Shown here: positions 61,284 to 64,000 of the stretch, piece after piece
Layout of the letters: every line of letters begins with the position of its first letter
How positions within the stretch are numbered: the first letter of the stretch is position 1
Assembly (NCBI RefSeq): GCF_025989185.1
Contig: NZ_JAPDNT010000003.1
Location: forward strand, 124,001-188,000
Length of the DNA: 64,000 bases
From: Limobrevibacterium gyesilva
Lineage (GTDB): Bacteria > Pseudomonadota > Alphaproteobacteria > Acetobacterales > Acetobacteraceae
Reading direction: 5' to 3'
Position numbers and translations under genes: made by a program
Notes under the pieces: generated by a model
Database searches by the model: none
What the model was told of the DNA's origin: nothing
Seen by the model: the letters and a program-made list of their open reading frames with translations, nothing else

Positions 61284-62504
61284 ATGCTTTACCACGTTTA
61301 CGAAATGCACCGGGCTACTCTTGCCCCCATGCGTGTTTTTGCGACCGGCGCACTGCAATTATTGGATCACCCTTTCAACCCGATTCGGCCCACCCCCATG
61401 GGCCGGCTGGCCGTCGCGGCGCTGGACAGCTTCGAGCACACCACCCGCCAGTTCGGTAAGCCCGTGTTCGGCCACAAGCACACCACCATCGACGGCGAGG
61501 CCGTCGATGTGGTGGAAGAGGTTGTCGTCTCGCGCCCGTGGTGCGACCTGAAGCGGTTCCACCGCCTGACGGAACGGCCCGGCGACCCGAAGGTGCTGAT
61601 GGTGGCGCCGATGTCCGGCCACTACGCCACCCTGCTGCGCGGCACGGTGAAGGCGTTCCTGCCGGACCACGACGTCTACGTCACCGACTGGCGCGACGCC
61701 CGCGACATGCCGCTGCTGGGCCCGGATTTCGACCTCGACGACTATATCGAATACGTCATGGCCTTCCTGCGCCATCTCGGACCGGAGACGCATGTCATCG
61801 CGGTCTGCCAGCCGGCGGTGCCGGTGCTGGCGGCGGTGGCGCTGATGAACGAGAGCGAGCCGGCTTCCTGCCCGCGCAGCATGACCCTGATCGGCGGCCC
61901 GATCGACACCCGCGAGGGACCGACCGCCGTCAACGACTTCGCCGAGCGGCACAGCATGGGGTGGTTCCGTCGCAACGTGATCCATCCGGTGCCGTTCGGA
62001 CATGCCGGCTTCATGCGCCGTGTCTATCCGGGGTTCCTGCAGCTCGCCGGATTCATGGCGATGAACCTCGACCGCCACGTGGAAGCGCACTGGCAGATGT
62101 TCCAGCATCTGGTGGACGGCGACGGCGAGACGCTGGGCGCCAAGCGGGGCTTCTATGAGGAATACCGCTCGGTGATGGACCTGTCGGCGGAATTCTACCT
62201 GCAGACCATCAATGCGGTGTTCAAGGAACATCTGCTGCCGCGCGGGCTGTTCATGCATCGCGGCCACCGCGTGGATCCGGGGGCGATCGAGCGCACCGCC
62301 GTGCTGACGGTGGAAGGCGAGCGCGACGACATCTCCGGCCTCGGCCAGACGCGCGCCACGCACGCGCTGGCCCATCGCCTGCCCGCCGACATGCGCGACC
62401 ATCTGGAGCAGGTGGGCGTGGGTCATTACGGCCTGTTCAACGGCCAGCGCTTCCGCGCCGAGGTGGCGCCGCGCATCAAGCGGTTCATCCAGACGCATCG
62501 GTAA
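61284..62504 (+). CDS. phaZ: Intracellular polyhydroxybutyrate depolymerase
   Basis: 406 residues, the size of Cupriavidus PhaZ1. It degrades stored PHB granules in the cytoplasm. Catalytic Cys175 sits in the hydrolase elbow as VIAVCQPAVP, the Cys-in-place-of-Ser hallmark of this family; the late His is in VGVGHYGLFNG. The YHVYEMHRATLAP N-terminus and HPFNPIRPTPMGRLAVAALD are also typical. ATG 61284 has AAGGGAA upstream; an in-frame TTG at 61269 is less likely. The acyl-CoA synthetase follows 89 bases later. Confidence 0.95.
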   Translation: MLYHVYEMHRATLAPMRVFATGALQLLDHPFNPIRPTPMGRLAVAALDSFEHTTRQFGKPVFGHKHTTIDGEAVDVVEEVVVSRPWCDLKRFHRLTERPGDPKVLMVAPMSGHYATLLRGTVKAFLPDHDVYVTDWRDARDMPLLGPDFDLDDYIEYVMAFLRHLGPETHVIAVCQPAVPVLAAVALMNESEPASCPRSMTLIGGPIDTREGPTAVNDFAERHSMGWFRRNVIHPVPFGHAGFMRRVYPGFLQLAGFMAMNLDRHVEAHWQMFQHLVDGDGETLGAKRGFYEEYRSVMDLSAEFYLQTINAVFKEHLLPRGLFMHRGHRVDPGAIERTAVLTVEGERDDISGLGQTRATHALAHRLPADMRDHLEQVGVGHYGLFNGQRFRAEVAPRIKRFIQTHR

Positions 62505-62593
62505 CGTCCGCATACCAGTGACTTCCGGGCGGGTTGGGCCGTAGTCTTCTCGCAAATGCGGCGCAATTCGTCGCGGAGCGGGAGGAGACGGGC

Positions 62594-64000
<1,407 letters not shown>

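Overview
The window is a very GC-rich chromosomal stretch (codon third positions almost always G or C) from what looks like an alphaproteobacterium. The gene types (type A PutA, pca operon with a PcaD-PcaC fusion, TRAP and ABC uptake systems, PHB metabolism) suggest Rhodospirillales, most likely Acetobacteraceae. That placement is inference. No rRNA, tRNA, CRISPR array, insertion sequence or phage gene was recognised. Both ends cut through genes: a solute-binding protein on the left and an acyl-CoA synthetase on the right.

Layout. 1-5.8 kb: a PotA/PotC/PotD-like ABC importer (minus) divergent from putA. 5.8-8.5 kb: two small exported proteins, then dgoK-dgoA (galactonate catabolism). 8.6-12.3 kb: protocatechuate operon pcaL(DC)-pcaH-pcaG-pcaB. 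12.6-18.2 kb: a sugar-type ABC importer (binding protein, two permeases, ATPase) with an Ldh2-family dehydrogenase. 18.2-27.9 kb (minus): a likely operon of FAD oxidoreductase, transglutaminase-amidoligase (DUF2126), circularly permuted ATP-grasp/Alpha-E fusion, second transglutaminase and a KefB-type antiporter. This predicted peptide-tagging or peptide-synthesis system is the least understood system in the window. 28.0-33.1 kb: a receiver protein with Glu in place of the phospho-acceptor Asp, a tiny membrane protein, then hydrolase / membrane spermidine-synthase-like protein / exported isoaspartyl methyltransferase. 33.3-39.0 kb: a PEP-CTERM protein, then (minus) metN-metI-metQ, a hydantoinase, a 95-residue unknown and a CobW GTPase in one compact run. 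39.3-42.2 kb: TRAP transporter dctP-dctQ-dctM.

42.4-49.2 kb: DHA2 drug efflux pump, a lipoprotein, LysE exporter plus DapA-like aldolase divergent from fucU / aldose dehydrogenase / lactonase (a partial L-fucose-type oxidative pathway), then msrB. 49.3-57.9 kb: a second Kef antiporter, nitroreductase, cupin, glpD, DUF599 protein, DoxX-like protein, flavoprotein and RMD1-like protein. 58.1-59.3 kb: a secreted alpha/beta hydrolase in DNA that looks less GC-rich. 59.6-62.5 kb: acetyl-CoA acetyltransferase divergent from intracellular PHB depolymerase, with a PhaR-like operator between them. After that comes a fatty-acyl-CoA synthetase.

Non-coding highlights: two copies of a roughly 155-160 bp inverted-repeat element (40-41 bp arms, covarying between copies, shared 20-bp core in opposite orientation), each between convergent genes. 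One element supplies the stop codon of the nitroreductase gene. Many genes overlap by 4 bases (ATGA/GTGA/TTGA), so most clusters are probably translationally coupled. Gaps of more than 300 bases occur only at 38951-39268 and 60769-61283; both are described.
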